From JBGTFE01 sp041747435 (lineage in GTDB: Bacteria > Acidobacteriota > Blastocatellia > Pyrinomonadales > Pyrinomonadaceae): a stretch of 64,000 nt of DNA. The stretch spans positions 1 to 64,000 of the forward strand of contig JBGTFE010000146.1 in the NCBI GenBank assembly GCA_041747435.1, given 5' to 3'. Positions 42,001 through 50,351 of the stretch are shown piece after piece. Positions within the stretch are counted from its first letter, which is position 1, and each line of letters opens with the position of its first letter. The notes below the pieces were generated by a model. That model searched no databases, was not told the DNA's origin, and saw nothing but the letters and a program-made list of their open reading frames with translations. The position numbers and the translations under genes were made by a program.

Positions 42001-44204
42001 ACGACACGACCGCCCGTCAAAGACAACAGCTTTCCGAGATCAAGATTTGAAAAATCAGCATTGAGATTTGATTGATTTCGCGCGTTAAATGCGATCGTTG
42101 CGTTGCCATCCAGACGTCCGTTCATTACGTCCGCCGCAATTTTTGTCAGGGCTACTTGATCGTTATTGACCGCAACGCTCGCGGTTGCCGCGCCGAGCGT
42201 GACGCTGCCGATCGTGCCGCCGCCGAGACTCATATCTGCGCTCGCGCGGTAGCGTCCGGAAGGTTCGAGCACAAAAACCGGTTTGTAAATTTTTACGTTT
42301 TCGAGCGCGCCGCCTGGCAAGTCTTCATTTTTTACGAGCGTGACGTTGCCGGCATCAATGTCGGCGGAAGTCGCTTCGATCACGCCGCGCCGGATCGTCA
42401 ACCGAACGCCGGCAACATTCAAACTTCCAAGGATCGCCGCGCCGGTTTCGATCTTTGCAACTTGCGTGTTTTTTGAAAAGATCACGGTTTCGTTTGGCGT
42501 GTCGCGAATGGCAACGTCCATTGCGTTTACATCGCCGATAACGGCACCGCTTGCGTCAACGCGCTCGGAGCGAAAGTTTTTCGCGGTAATATCCGTCGTT
42601 CCTTTTTGCGTCCTGAGCCGAAAATCGTTCGCCGAAAGATTTTTGAGTTTTGCTTTATCGATCTGTCCGCCGCCGGCTTGCAAACTGTCAATTTCAACGG
42701 TCGCGCCCTGCGGACGATCCTTGATTCGCGCGTTCTTTCCTTTTACATTCTGAAGTTCGATATTTTTTAGTTTGAATTTTGAAGCACCTGCGTTCGGCGC
42801 GCTAACGTCCGTGTTTCCGCCGCTTGACGAAAGCTTTACGCTGCTCGCCTGAAGATTTTCAAATTCGAGATCGTCGAGCTTAAAGTTGCGCGTTCGCGCG
42901 TTGCCGATAGTCGCCGCGAGCTGTTTGTCTTTGTATTCGGCGACGGCATCGGTGATAAAAAGCCCGCCGAGGCTTCCCAAAGGCGATTTTGCGGCGGCGG
43001 CTTGAAGTTCACCAACCCAGCGGAAATCCGTTCCGGTGCCGCGGACATTTCCGATCATCTGCAAAAAGTCGATCCGAAAATCTTCAAATGTCAAAAGCTC
43101 GGCGATCGCCTTGCCGTTCGCTTCATACATCGAATTCGTGCCCGCGACCGTCGCGGTAACGTTTAGCGCTTTGAGATAAATTCCAAAAGCCGAAAGCGCT
43201 TCCGAATCCGCTTTTCCCTCAATTCGATAATTTTCACCTTCGCCGGAAACTTTTCCGTTAAAATTTGCAAAGCCGCGCAGCGCCGTTCCGATCGGCAAAA
43301 GATTAGAAGTTTGCGTCAAATCGATCGACGACGTGATATTGAGCTCATATTGCAGTCGTTCCCAATCGGTGAGCTTGCCCGTCAAAGTCGATTCGCCGAT
43401 CGGTGTCGTCAATTTTAGCTCGGTGATCTCGGCTCCTTTGTCATCGGCGATTCCGCGCGCGCGAATGTCGATCGGCTCGAGCGGATGATCGTCGTAAACA
43501 AAGATCGATTCGGTTGAGCTGATTTCGAAGTTGTAGCGTTTTTGCTCGTCGGGAACGGCAAAGGTTGTCGGTTCGAGAAAGAAGACGAGATTTTTTGCGT
43601 CGGCGGAAATTTTGTGCTGTACGTCGCCAAAATGGATCAAACCTTCACGAAGAGAGAATTTGATCGAATCGTAGGTGAAATTTACGCGCGTGCCTTCTTT
43701 GTCTTCGACAAAATTCAGATTGGAAAAATTCGATTTGCCGTTTTCGTCAAATTTTACCCAGACTTCGGCGCCGTTAATATCGGTCGAATCGACCTTGATG
43801 TCGCGGCTCAATTGCCAGGCGTAAAGATCCTGAATGGTCAAGCCGATCTTTGCGTCGCGGATAAAAAAAAGTTTCTCGCCGGTTAGCTTGTCGTTAAAGG
43901 TCGCGTTGTGAAGCTCAAGTTCGAGAGGCGAAACAGTTACGCGGAAAACATCCGCATCGAAAACGACCCCGATATCCGCCATTTTGTTCACAAACTGCGT
44001 TTTTATGTAACTATCGAAAGCGCCGTAGCGGTAGAAAACAAACACCAAAATGACGATCAAGACGAGCAAAATCCCAAGAATTCCGCCGCTAATTCCCACA
44101 TTTCGACGCGTGAAAAGCCTTCGGCGTTTTGGCGTCTTTGAGATTTCTGCCGGTGAAGTTTCCGTCTGTTCAGTTTCTTCGTTCTTGTTGTTTTCTCCAG
44201 ACAT
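39060..44204 (-). CDS. tamB: TamB-like translocation and assembly module protein (DUF490, AsmA-like)
   Basis: About 1714 residues. An N-terminal TM anchor (ISGGILGILLVLIVILVFVF) precedes a very long repetitive beta-strand region forming the hydrophobic groove typical of the AsmA/TamB/VPS13-like lipid-bridge proteins, and a C-terminal DUF490 domain (TASASLRVTGDIDEPQISGR, GGTIFFRKERYEVQRGVLEF, NPTARLTVGRQINRNLLITY). It spans the periplasm from inner membrane to its Omp85 partner 50 bp downstream. It is thought to move phospholipids or help insert barrel proteins. The ATG at 44204 is preferred to the one at 44225 because the latter adds a weak leader. Long but normal for the family. Confidence 0.92.
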   Translation of the reverse strand: MSGENNKNEETEQTETSPAEISKTPKRRRLFTRRNVGISGGILGILLVLIVILVFVFYRYGAFDSYIKTQFVNKMADIGVVFDADVFRVTVSPLELELHNATFNDKLTGEKLFFIRDAKIGLTIQDLYAWQLSRDIKVDSTDINGAEVWVKFDENGKSNFSNLNFVEDKEGTRVNFTYDSIKFSLREGLIHFGDVQHKISADAKNLVFFLEPTTFAVPDEQKRYNFEISSTESIFVYDDHPLEPIDIRARGIADDKGAEITELKLTTPIGESTLTGKLTDWERLQYELNITSSIDLTQTSNLLPIGTALRGFANFNGKVSGEGENYRIEGKADSEALSAFGIYLKALNVTATVAGTNSMYEANGKAIAELLTFEDFRIDFLQMIGNVRGTGTDFRWVGELQAAAAKSPLGSLGGLFITDAVAEYKDKQLAATIGNARTRNFKLDDLEFENLQASSVKLSSSGGNTDVSAPNAGASKFKLKNIELQNVKGKNARIKDRPQGATVEIDSLQAGGGQIDKAKLKNLSANDFRLRTQKGTTDITAKNFRSERVDASGAVIGDVNAMDVAIRDTPNETVIFSKNTQVAKIETGAAILGSLNVAGVRLTIRRGVIEATSADIDAGNVTLVKNEDLPGGALENVKIYKPVFVLEPSGRYRASADMSLGGGTIGSVTLGAATASVAVNNDQVALTKIAADVMNGRLDGNATIAFNARNQSNLNADFSNLDLGKLLSLTGGRVVPIEGQTTGKVNFTFAGTDFRTASGSLTADIAASAGNASKGLIPVTGRIEATATNGLFDLDVARLNSERSEFNASGRLDLNGSDSNLNLALNSTDASEIDHLVRFLEISPDLEEQLNSYQAEFAGNLKFRGTLTGNYSDPTVDGRASVDSVSLRQRNLGSLASDIFVSPLGTEFKNGILQEPAGGGNLTFNVSIPNGGENNISVQATLNKINTGNLLAALPVEGSVPEQLRNFQAQTSGKINLSGLPKNMSGEADITSSAGTIDGQPFDGFTARATFVGTLINFESLNIKFGEGSLQANGTYNTDSTAFNFNVETKNVEFARVRPFIPNNSNYQDINGIVDLRATALGIGSDSRTYNINFSGTGRSVTYDGSSIGEVAFTGKTENQQLDVNLTASFEGQQQIVTANVNFADENMPFRAESDFNNTELTPLLTIIRRKFDLADEVAFSGRATGKVFVAGNLSAVNDAGKRELTAGNLSGSAEFSQLALQIDETPLVATEPVVVRFNTREIVFESSKFAGGGSNIVIAGTKALTDDGINNLNIDGTVNLRILNAISPNTFFSGLTAVDIRMTGPNKTARLNGTAIAQNAAVSTFVGSERLTLDRIKGRIIFTSNQAQIDELTGFLGGGRVSISGGAQLQGLALQAFRIGLNGNNVTVPLPKDFLTTGNADIEINGRRDNKNQLATRISGRILARRSLYTKDIDLANVIGTRSEGSLEKISSGSFFGAAQLDLIIEGRDALVVRNNIADLTASASLRVTGDIDEPQISGRITANGGTIFFRKERYEVQRGVLEFPPNTSIEPYITLQAETEINGYQIFVNLTGPLTDTESLNASVRSNPALPNADVVSLITTGNLSNTEAGIPTLAQSGINTATEILADEIINKPLSKATDKLFGLNRFEIDPIISGNRLNPTARLTVGRQINRNLLITYSTNISEDKNQVLALEYRVSNRLSFVAKYEQRSLSNVTQNNNVFSFEVRLRKRF

Positions 44205-44215
44205 AAATCTTAATT

Positions 44216-44611
44216 TTATAACCACAAAACTTTAAGATTCGGTTCAAGCGGTTTATATTCGGCGTCGCCGGTGACTAAAGTCGAATTTAATTCCAAAGCA
44301 AGCGAAGCTGCAAAAGCATCGGCATAAGAAAGAGAAACGGTTGATTTTATTTTCGCTGCGTTTATTACCCTTTTGGTCGTAACGTGCTCGATAATAATTC
44401 CCGCACGTTCGACGAACTTCACGGATTGCTCCGCCCTGCTTACTCCGCTTTTTCGTGCCTGCATATAATAAAGCTCGCCCAGATTAATGACACTCATAAC
44501 GGCTCTGCTTCGAGCTTGCAGCGTTTCGAGAATTATCTTGCGGACAATTTCAAAGTTTTTTTCCCGCCGTAAATACGCCAATAAAGCATAGGTGTCTAAA
44601 ACATAATTCAT
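44216..44611 (-). CDS. PIN-domain ribonuclease toxin (VapC-like)
   Basis: 131 residues. PIN acidic residues are in place: Asp6 (MNYVLDTYALLAYL), Glu in INLGELYYMQ, Asp in LSYADAFAASLAL and Asp in LVTGDAEY. Such toxins cleave tRNA or rRNA with Mg2+. It starts 12 bp after the antitoxin gene, so they form a typical antitoxin-first operon, inserted between tamB and ribBA on the same strand. Confidence 0.9.
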   Translation of the reverse strand: MNYVLDTYALLAYLRREKNFEIVRKIILETLQARSRAVMSVINLGELYYMQARKSGVSRAEQSVKFVERAGIIIEHVTTKRVINAAKIKSTVSLSYADAFAASLALELNSTLVTGDAEYKPLEPNLKVLWL

Positions 44612-44623
44612 ATTTTCGAAAAA

Positions 44624-44860
44624 TTAGTTGAAGATATTTAATTTTCGCTTTTCCCGCTCCAACTCTTCAGCATGCTCGATAAGCAAATCTTCTGTAGTTG
44701 CTTCCGATGAAACAAATAGCTCGGCAAATTCGGCTTCGAGGTCTTCTATCGAATCCGCCGGCAAAATCATTTCTTTTTCGACAATTTCAAGGACCGCTTC
44801 ATAAACTTCTTTATTAAGCGGAATTGTTTGCCCGTTTTTCAGGGTTAAATTTGGCTGCAT
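44624..44860 (-). CDS. Antitoxin for the adjacent PIN-domain toxin
   Basis: 78 residues from the ATG at 44860 (GAGG ribosome binding site). The N-terminal part (QPNLTLKNGQTIPLNKEVYE) has no clear HTH or AbrB motif, while the C-terminal half is acidic and helical (EDLEAEFAELF, EDLLIEHAEELEREKRKLN), as in proteins that wrap around PIN toxins. The role rests on position beside the toxin and on the size; the DNA-binding type is not identified. Confidence 0.7.
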   Translation of the reverse strand: MQPNLTLKNGQTIPLNKEVYEAVLEIVEKEMILPADSIEDLEAEFAELFVSSEATTEDLLIEHAEELEREKRKLNIFN

Positions 44861-44879
44861 TCTAATTACCTCTTTTAAT

Positions 44880-46007
44880 TTACAACGAAACCGTCTCAAC
44901 AATCTCTAGATCAAACGCTTCGAGCGCCGTGATGCGCGGCGGATGATTCGACAAAAGCCGAATTTTCCTTACGCCCAGATCGTTCAAAATCTGCGCCCCG
45001 ATGCCGTAATCACGAAAGCTTCCGTAACCGGTTTTTTTTCGCGCCGCTTGAAAATCTACGTTCTTCTCCTGCATCAGCGCATAGGTTTGAAGTTGGTGGA
45101 TCAAATCCAAATTATGTTCGCGCTGGCGAAGGTAAAGTATCACGCCTTTTCCGGCTTCGGAAATTTTTTGGAGAGAGGTTTTGATCGCCTGCGATGCTTC
45201 GCCGATCTGTGAGCCGAGCATCGCAAAGGTGATATTCTCGGTTTGGACGCGCACCAAAACGGGTTCGGTTGTCTGCGAAACGTCGCCCATTCTAAAAGCT
45301 ACATGTGTTTCGCCGTTCATAATATTTTCATAAATTGCGGCGCGAAACGTGCCATGATCAGTCGGCAGATCCGTCTCGACAACTTTTCTGACAAGTGTTT
45401 CCTTGTGAATCCGGTAACGGACGAGATCTGCGACCGAGATGATCTTCAAGTCGTGTCTTTCGGCAAATTTTACAAGCTCGGGAAGGCGTGACATCGTGCC
45501 GTCGTCGTTCATGATCTCGCAAATGACGCCCGCGGGATAACAACCGGCGATGCGCGCAATGTCGACGCTCGCCTCGGTTTGACCGACGCGAACGAGCACG
45601 CCGCCCTTTTTTGCGCGAAGCGGGAAAACGTGCCCCGGACGCGCCAGATCGCTTGGCTTTGAAGCGCGATTGACCGCAGTCAGGATCGTATGAGCGCGGT
45701 CTGCGGCGGAAATTCCGGTCGTCACGCCTTCTCTGGCTTCGATCGAGATCGTAAACGCCGTTCCCATGCTCGATGTATTTTCGGATGTTTGCGGCGGAAG
45801 ATTAAGGTCGTCGCAGCGCTCTTCGGTCAAAGGTAAACAGATAAGTCCGCGCGCATGCGTGATCATAAAATTTATGATCGCCGGCGTGACTCTTTCCGCC
45901 GCGCAGACGAGATCGCCCTCATTTTCGCGGTCTTCGTCATCGACGATAATTATCATTTTTCCCGCCGCAATATCGGCGGCGGCTTCTTCTATCGTGGCAA
46001 AAGGCAT
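44880..46007 (-). CDS. ribBA: RibBA: 3,4-dihydroxy-2-butanone-4-phosphate synthase fused to a degenerate GTP cyclohydrolase II domain
   Basis: 375 residues. The DHBP synthase half (1-200) is intact: DDEDRENEGDLVCAAERV, HARGLICLPL, ISAADRAHTI, HVFPLRAKKGGVLVRVGQTE, AGVICEIMNDDG. It makes the four-carbon unit for riboflavin. The GCHII half has lost its active site: there is no cysteine after about residue 170, so the three zinc ligands of the usual SECLTGDVFGSLRCDCG loop are missing (here TENITFAMLGSQIGEA), and the usual EGRGIGL becomes REHNLDL. Late fold elements (YGIGAQILNDLGVRKIRLLS) are still conserved. It therefore probably works only as RibB, and the real GCHII should be elsewhere. Confidence 0.88.
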   Translation of the reverse strand: MPFATIEEAAADIAAGKMIIIVDDEDRENEGDLVCAAERVTPAIINFMITHARGLICLPLTEERCDDLNLPPQTSENTSSMGTAFTISIEAREGVTTGISAADRAHTILTAVNRASKPSDLARPGHVFPLRAKKGGVLVRVGQTEASVDIARIAGCYPAGVICEIMNDDGTMSRLPELVKFAERHDLKIISVADLVRYRIHKETLVRKVVETDLPTDHGTFRAAIYENIMNGETHVAFRMGDVSQTTEPVLVRVQTENITFAMLGSQIGEASQAIKTSLQKISEAGKGVILYLRQREHNLDLIHQLQTYALMQEKNVDFQAARKKTGYGSFRDYGIGAQILNDLGVRKIRLLSNHPPRITALEAFDLEIVETVSL

Positions 46008-46072
46008 CGTAGTAAATTCTAGCTAAAACCTTTCTCATTTACCATTTATCAATTAACATTTACCATTAAAAA

Positions 46073-47230
46073 ATGCCTTTCGAATTAAAACTTGCATGGA
46101 AATATTCGCGCGCGCGGCGCAAAAGTCTCGCGCGTTTTACTTCCGTGGTCGCCGTTATGGGAATCGCCGCGGGCGTTGCAAGTTTGATCATCGCGCAGGC
46201 TTTGGCAAATGGTTTTGCGGACGAAATGAAGGACAAAATTCTCGCAAACACGGCGCATGTCTCGGTTTTTTCGGATACGGGCGCGAAGATCGAATATTGG
46301 CAGGAAATTAAAACCGGAATCGAACGGCTGGACAATGTCAGCGAAGTTTCCGCGACGAGTTATGAAAACGCGTTTGTGATCGGTTCGGACTCAATAAACC
46401 ACGCGCTTCTAAAAGTTCATTATTCAGAATCCTACGTTCAAAGTTCGGGAAAAACTGAAATTTCTATCGGAGAAAAGCTGGCGGAGAAAGCAAAACTAGC
46501 GATCGGCGACGAAGCGGAGATCGTAATTCTTGAAAACCAGATAGAGCCGCGGCGCGTAAAAGTTCTTGTCGCCGAAATTTTTCGAACGGGACTTTACGAA
46601 TACGATTCGACGTGGATACGCATTTCGCCCGAAGATTTTGCCGCGCTTTACGGTGAAAAATTTTTCGCGCCAAAGGTTTTGAATATTTCGGTTGAGAACA
46701 TTTACAAAGCGCGCGAAACGGCAAACGAGATCAAGGAAAAGCTCGGAGATGACTTCAAAATTCTCGATTGGCAGGAAGCAAACCAGCCGCTTTTTGCCGC
46801 TTTGAGTTTGGAAAGAAAGGTTTCGCTTGTCGTGATTTCGCTGATCATTTTTATCGCGGCATTGAATATTACGACGACGCTCGCGCTGCTCGTCAACGAA
46901 CGAAAACTCGACATTGCCGTTTTGCGAACGTGCGGCGCAAAGACGCGAAAAATAGTGTCGATCTTTTTGCTTGAAGGTTTGTTTCTCGGATTTTTCGGAA
47001 TCGCTCTGGGCGTAATTTTCGGTTTATTCGGCTGTTTCGCGGGAAATTATTTTAAGTTGATAAGACTATCCGAAGAAGTTTATTCGCTAAGCTCGATCCC
47101 GTTTCACGCGGATTTCGGCGAGGTTATGTTGATCGTTTTGGTCGCTTTGTTTCTTTGCCTTGCGGCATGCGTTTTCCCGGCGTTTAAGGCAAGCAAAATA
47201 AAGCCGTTGGAAAATTTGCGAACGCAGTAG
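46073..47230 (+). CDS. LolC/LolE-type lipoprotein-releasing ABC permease
   Basis: 385 residues of the FtsX/MacB permease type: one N-terminal TM helix (RFTSVVAVMGIAAGVASLII), a periplasmic domain (about 45-260) with the hook-like loop, and three C-terminal helices (VVISLIIFIAALNITTTLAL, VSIFLLEGLFLGFFGIALGV, LFLCLAACVFPAFKASKIKP). With a LolD ATPase it would extract mature lipoproteins for LolA. The start MPFELKLAWKYSRARRKS and late LRTCGAKTRKI match LolC/E. No lolD or second permease gene is adjacent, so whether it acts as a homodimer (LolF-like) is unknown. Confidence 0.88.
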   Translation: MPFELKLAWKYSRARRKSLARFTSVVAVMGIAAGVASLIIAQALANGFADEMKDKILANTAHVSVFSDTGAKIEYWQEIKTGIERLDNVSEVSATSYENAFVIGSDSINHALLKVHYSESYVQSSGKTEISIGEKLAEKAKLAIGDEAEIVILENQIEPRRVKVLVAEIFRTGLYEYDSTWIRISPEDFAALYGEKFFAPKVLNISVENIYKARETANEIKEKLGDDFKILDWQEANQPLFAALSLERKVSLVVISLIIFIAALNITTTLALLVNERKLDIAVLRTCGAKTRKIVSIFLLEGLFLGFFGIALGVIFGLFGCFAGNYFKLIRLSEEVYSLSSIPFHADFGEVMLIVLVALFLCLAACVFPAFKASKIKPLENLRTQ

Positions 47231-47234
47231 CCAT

Positions 47235-47438
47235 TTATTTTTTGGTCAAACTTATGATCAAAAGAATTATGCCGATCGGAAATCCGCCCAGCGCGACTAC
47301 TATCGCCATCACCAATGCCAGATGAATGAAGCCGCCCACCGACGAGGGCGCCGCGAACATACCGCCAATCCAGATCAGCATAAGCAGGACGAATAAACCG
47401 GCGCTTGCGCCTAGAGTGATAATAGCGGCTTTTCTCAT
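47235..47438 (-). CDS. Small two-helix membrane protein, unknown function
   Basis: 67 residues from the ATG at 47438 (AATGGAGAATC upstream). Two hydrophobic helices (IITLGASAGLFVLLMLIWIG and LALVMAIVVALGGFPIGIIL) connected by a short loop (FAAPSSVGGF). No conserved motif. The longer frame to 47501 lacks a ribosome binding site. Convergent with the LolC/E gene with a 4-bp gap. Confidence 0.6.
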   Translation of the reverse strand: MRKAAIITLGASAGLFVLLMLIWIGGMFAAPSSVGGFIHLALVMAIVVALGGFPIGIILLIISLTKK

Positions 47439-47665
47439 TTGTGATTCTCCATTTTTGAAAATTTTTTGTTCTTTAACGCTATCAAATACGCCAAAACACA
47501 CGCAAGAAAAAAAATCAGATAAAATATCGTTCCGGAGCGATTTTCTTTTGGATTTTTGCGGGCTTTGAGACTGTATTGAAACGTCTCGGAAAATTTAATC
47601 TTGAAAAATTTGTTCCAAAGGTTCAGACTTTGGTTATAATAAGATTCTTTTGAAAGTCAGCAATT

Positions 47666-50071
47666 ATGTTTGAACGCTACACTGAAAAAGCGCGTCGGGT
47701 CATTTTTTTTGCACGTTATGAAGCGCTGCAATACGGCTCGCAGACTATCGCTCCCGAGCACATTCTACTCGGTTTGATGCGCGAGGATAAGACGATTTCC
47801 GCGCGGTTTTTCCCGTTTCAAAACAGCGGCTCGGTTGAGGCGATCCGCCGCGAAGTAGAAGAACGCATCGTTATGCGAGAGCGCATTCCCCAATCCGTAG
47901 AACTGCATCTCGCGCCCGAAACCAAGCGTATTCTCGCATTTGCAAACGAAGAAAGTCAGCGTTTGAAAAATCGTCATATCGGACCGGAGCATCTTCTTCT
48001 CGGATTAGTGCGCGAGGAAAAATCGATCGCCGCCGAGATCCTTTTTGGGATCGGGCTGCGCGTTCAGGATGTGCGCGATGAAATAAGCAGAAGCGCCGGT
48101 TTTCCAAATTCCTTTTCCGACCGCGAAAGATCCGAAGTTCCGCATTTGCAGGAATTCACGCGCGATCTGACCGGCGAAGCCGCGGAAGGAAAGCTCGATC
48201 CTTTGATCGGTCGCGAAGCGGAAACCGAACGCGTGATCGAGATTCTTTGCCGGCGGACAAAAAATAATCCGGTTTTGATAGGCGAATCGGGCGTCGGAAA
48301 AACGGCGATCATCGAAGGCTTGGCGCAGAGAATCGTCGAAAAAAACGTTCCGTCGTTTTTGGAAAATAAACGCATTTTGTCGCTCGATCTGTCGCTGATA
48401 GTCGCCGGAACGAAATATCGCGGTCAGTTTGAAGAGCGTTTGAAAAAGATCATCGCCGAGCTGCGCGAATACAACCGCTACATCGTTTTTATCGACGAGC
48501 TTCACACATTGGTCGGCGCGGGTTCTGCGGAAGGAACGCTCGACGCCGCGAATATTCTCAAGCCGGCGCTTTCGCGCGGCGAAATTCAGTGCATCGGCGC
48601 GACAACGCCAAACGAATTCCGCAAATCGATCGAAAAAGATAAAGCTTTAGAACGTCGCTTTCAATCGGTCAAGATCGTGCCGCCGAACGAAGAAGAAGCG
48701 CTTCGAATCGTCGAAGGCTTGGCGGAACGATACGAGGCGTTTCACCAAATTCGGTATTCAAAGGAAGCGCTGAAGTCGGCGGTTTATCAATCGAATCGAT
48801 ATATTTCCGACCGCTTTCTGCCGGATAAAGCAATCGACGTTCTCGACGAAGCGGGCGCGCGTGCCAAATTGCGATACCAGCACGAAAACACATCCGAGCC
48901 ATCTTGGAAGGAAGCTGTCGATAACTGGAAACGCGCGACAAACGAGGAACAATTGATCTCGCTCGAGCTGGAAACCCTCGAAGATTCGTTTTTTGCGGTC
49001 GAAGTGACAAAAGAAGACGTCGATGACGTGATCGCGCGTTGGACGGGAATTCCGGTCGCCTCGATCAAACAGGAAGAAGCGAAAAAGCTTTTAAAGATCG
49101 AAAAAGAGCTGCACAAACGCATTATTTCGCAGCGCTCGGCGATCTCTGCGTTGGCGAGAGCGATCCGCCGTTCACGCGCCGGACTCAAAAATCCGAACAA
49201 GCCGGTCGGCTCCTTTTTATTCTTAGGACCGACGGGAGTCGGCAAAACGGAAGTCGCACGGACACTTGCGGAATTTCTTTTCGGCTCCGAACGCGCTTTG
49301 GTTCGCTTTGATATGTCCGAATATATGGAAAAGCACGCTGTGTCGAAATTTGTCGGCTCGCCGCCCGGATACGTCGGACACGAAGAAGGCGGACAATTGA
49401 CCGAAAAATTGCGGCGCACACCGTATTCGGTCGTGCTTTTTGACGAGATCGAAAAGGCTCATCCGGACGTTTTCAACGTGCTTTTGCAGGTTTTTGAAGA
49501 CGGAATTTTGACTGACGCGCAGGGCAACACGATCAATTGCAAAAACGCGATCTTTATAATGACCTCGAACCTCGGCGCGAGATTTATCGAAAAACGCGCG
49601 ACGATGGGGTTTCAGTCCGGCGCCGACGCTTCGCGCTCGAAAATGGAAGAGCAAGTGATGAGCGAAGTCAAAAAGACATTTGCGCCGGAATTTATCAATC
49701 GTCTCGACGAGATCATAATTTTTGACGAGCTCCGGGACGAAGATCTGATGCAGATCGTCGATCTGCAGATCGGGCATCTCAACGAAATGTTAGCGAAGCG
49801 AACTTTGCAGGTTCGCATCGTCGAAGACGCAAAACGCTGGTTGATAGAAAAAACCTGCGACGACCGCAAATTCGGCGCGCGTCCGCTAAAACGCGCTTTG
49901 CAAAAATACGTCGAGGATGAGCTTTCCGAAGCTTTGATCCAGGGCGAATTGAGCGAAGAAAACCTCGTTGAAATTTACTGCGAAAAAGACAAACTTACAT
50001 TTCGACCGATCCCGCTTGAAGAATTGGAAAATGAGCTTTTAGAACAGGTTCCGAATGTAAATCCGGCATAA
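47666..50071 (+). CDS. clpC: ClpC-type AAA+ chaperone of the Clp protease
   Basis: 801 residues. N domain with double Clp-N repeats (FERYTEKARRVIFFARYEAL, APEHILLGLMRED and GPEHLLLGLVREE), two AAA+ modules with Walker A GESGVGKTAI and GPTGVGKTEV, Walker B VFIDELH and VLFDEIEKAH, and the pore aromatic loops (SLIVAGTKYRGQFEERLKKI; GSPPGYVGHEEGGQL). It unfolds substrates for ClpP. The stretch joining module 1 and 2 (KLRYQHENTSEPSWKEAVDN to VEVTKEDVDDVIARWTGIPV) is shorter than usual and I do not see the typical UVR motif that binds adaptor McsB, so adaptor use may differ. No clpP nearby; a terminator follows at 50097. Confidence 0.94.
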   Translation: MFERYTEKARRVIFFARYEALQYGSQTIAPEHILLGLMREDKTISARFFPFQNSGSVEAIRREVEERIVMRERIPQSVELHLAPETKRILAFANEESQRLKNRHIGPEHLLLGLVREEKSIAAEILFGIGLRVQDVRDEISRSAGFPNSFSDRERSEVPHLQEFTRDLTGEAAEGKLDPLIGREAETERVIEILCRRTKNNPVLIGESGVGKTAIIEGLAQRIVEKNVPSFLENKRILSLDLSLIVAGTKYRGQFEERLKKIIAELREYNRYIVFIDELHTLVGAGSAEGTLDAANILKPALSRGEIQCIGATTPNEFRKSIEKDKALERRFQSVKIVPPNEEEALRIVEGLAERYEAFHQIRYSKEALKSAVYQSNRYISDRFLPDKAIDVLDEAGARAKLRYQHENTSEPSWKEAVDNWKRATNEEQLISLELETLEDSFFAVEVTKEDVDDVIARWTGIPVASIKQEEAKKLLKIEKELHKRIISQRSAISALARAIRRSRAGLKNPNKPVGSFLFLGPTGVGKTEVARTLAEFLFGSERALVRFDMSEYMEKHAVSKFVGSPPGYVGHEEGGQLTEKLRRTPYSVVLFDEIEKAHPDVFNVLLQVFEDGILTDAQGNTINCKNAIFIMTSNLGARFIEKRATMGFQSGADASRSKMEEQVMSEVKKTFAPEFINRLDEIIIFDELRDEDLMQIVDLQIGHLNEMLAKRTLQVRIVEDAKRWLIEKTCDDRKFGARPLKRALQKYVEDELSEALIQGELSEENLVEIYCEKDKLTFRPIPLEELENELLEQVPNVNPA

Positions 50072-50096
50072 CAATTTTCCCGAATTCGAAACAAAA

Positions 50097-50134
50097 ACGC
50101 GCAAAAGTTTCTCTTACCGCTTTTGCGCTTTTTC
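50097..50134 (+). terminator. Rho-independent terminator after clpC
   Basis: GCGCAAAAG (50099-50107) and CTTTTGCGC (50120-50128) form a perfect 9-bp stem with a 12-nt loop, followed by TTTTTCCTTTTTT. Confidence 0.9.
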
Positions 50135-50351
50135 CTTTTTTGGTGTTTGTTCGGTATAATTCGGAAGTTTGACGCGAGAGGCGCGAAAAAGGCAACCAAC
50201 GTAAAAGTCGGTGAATCCAAGTTCGCGTATCAACTCAAGCAGAGAGCCGGTTTTGTAAGCACGGCATTTAAAGGTATATTTTAGGCAGGAAACAAAATCA
50301 CAATAGGCTTGTTGGAAGCCGAAACTCGCGGTGATAAGGAAAATCGGTTTT
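50135..50351. other. Leader/intergenic region before bamA
   Basis: About 217 bp without a gene. A TATAAT stands at 50155-50160, but I find no -35 at the normal distance. If used, the bamA transcript would have a leader of about 165-185 nt containing short G+C-rich pairs (GACGCGAGAGGCGCG, GCCGGTTTTGTAAGCACGGC). No known riboswitch class is recognised. Confidence 0.4.
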
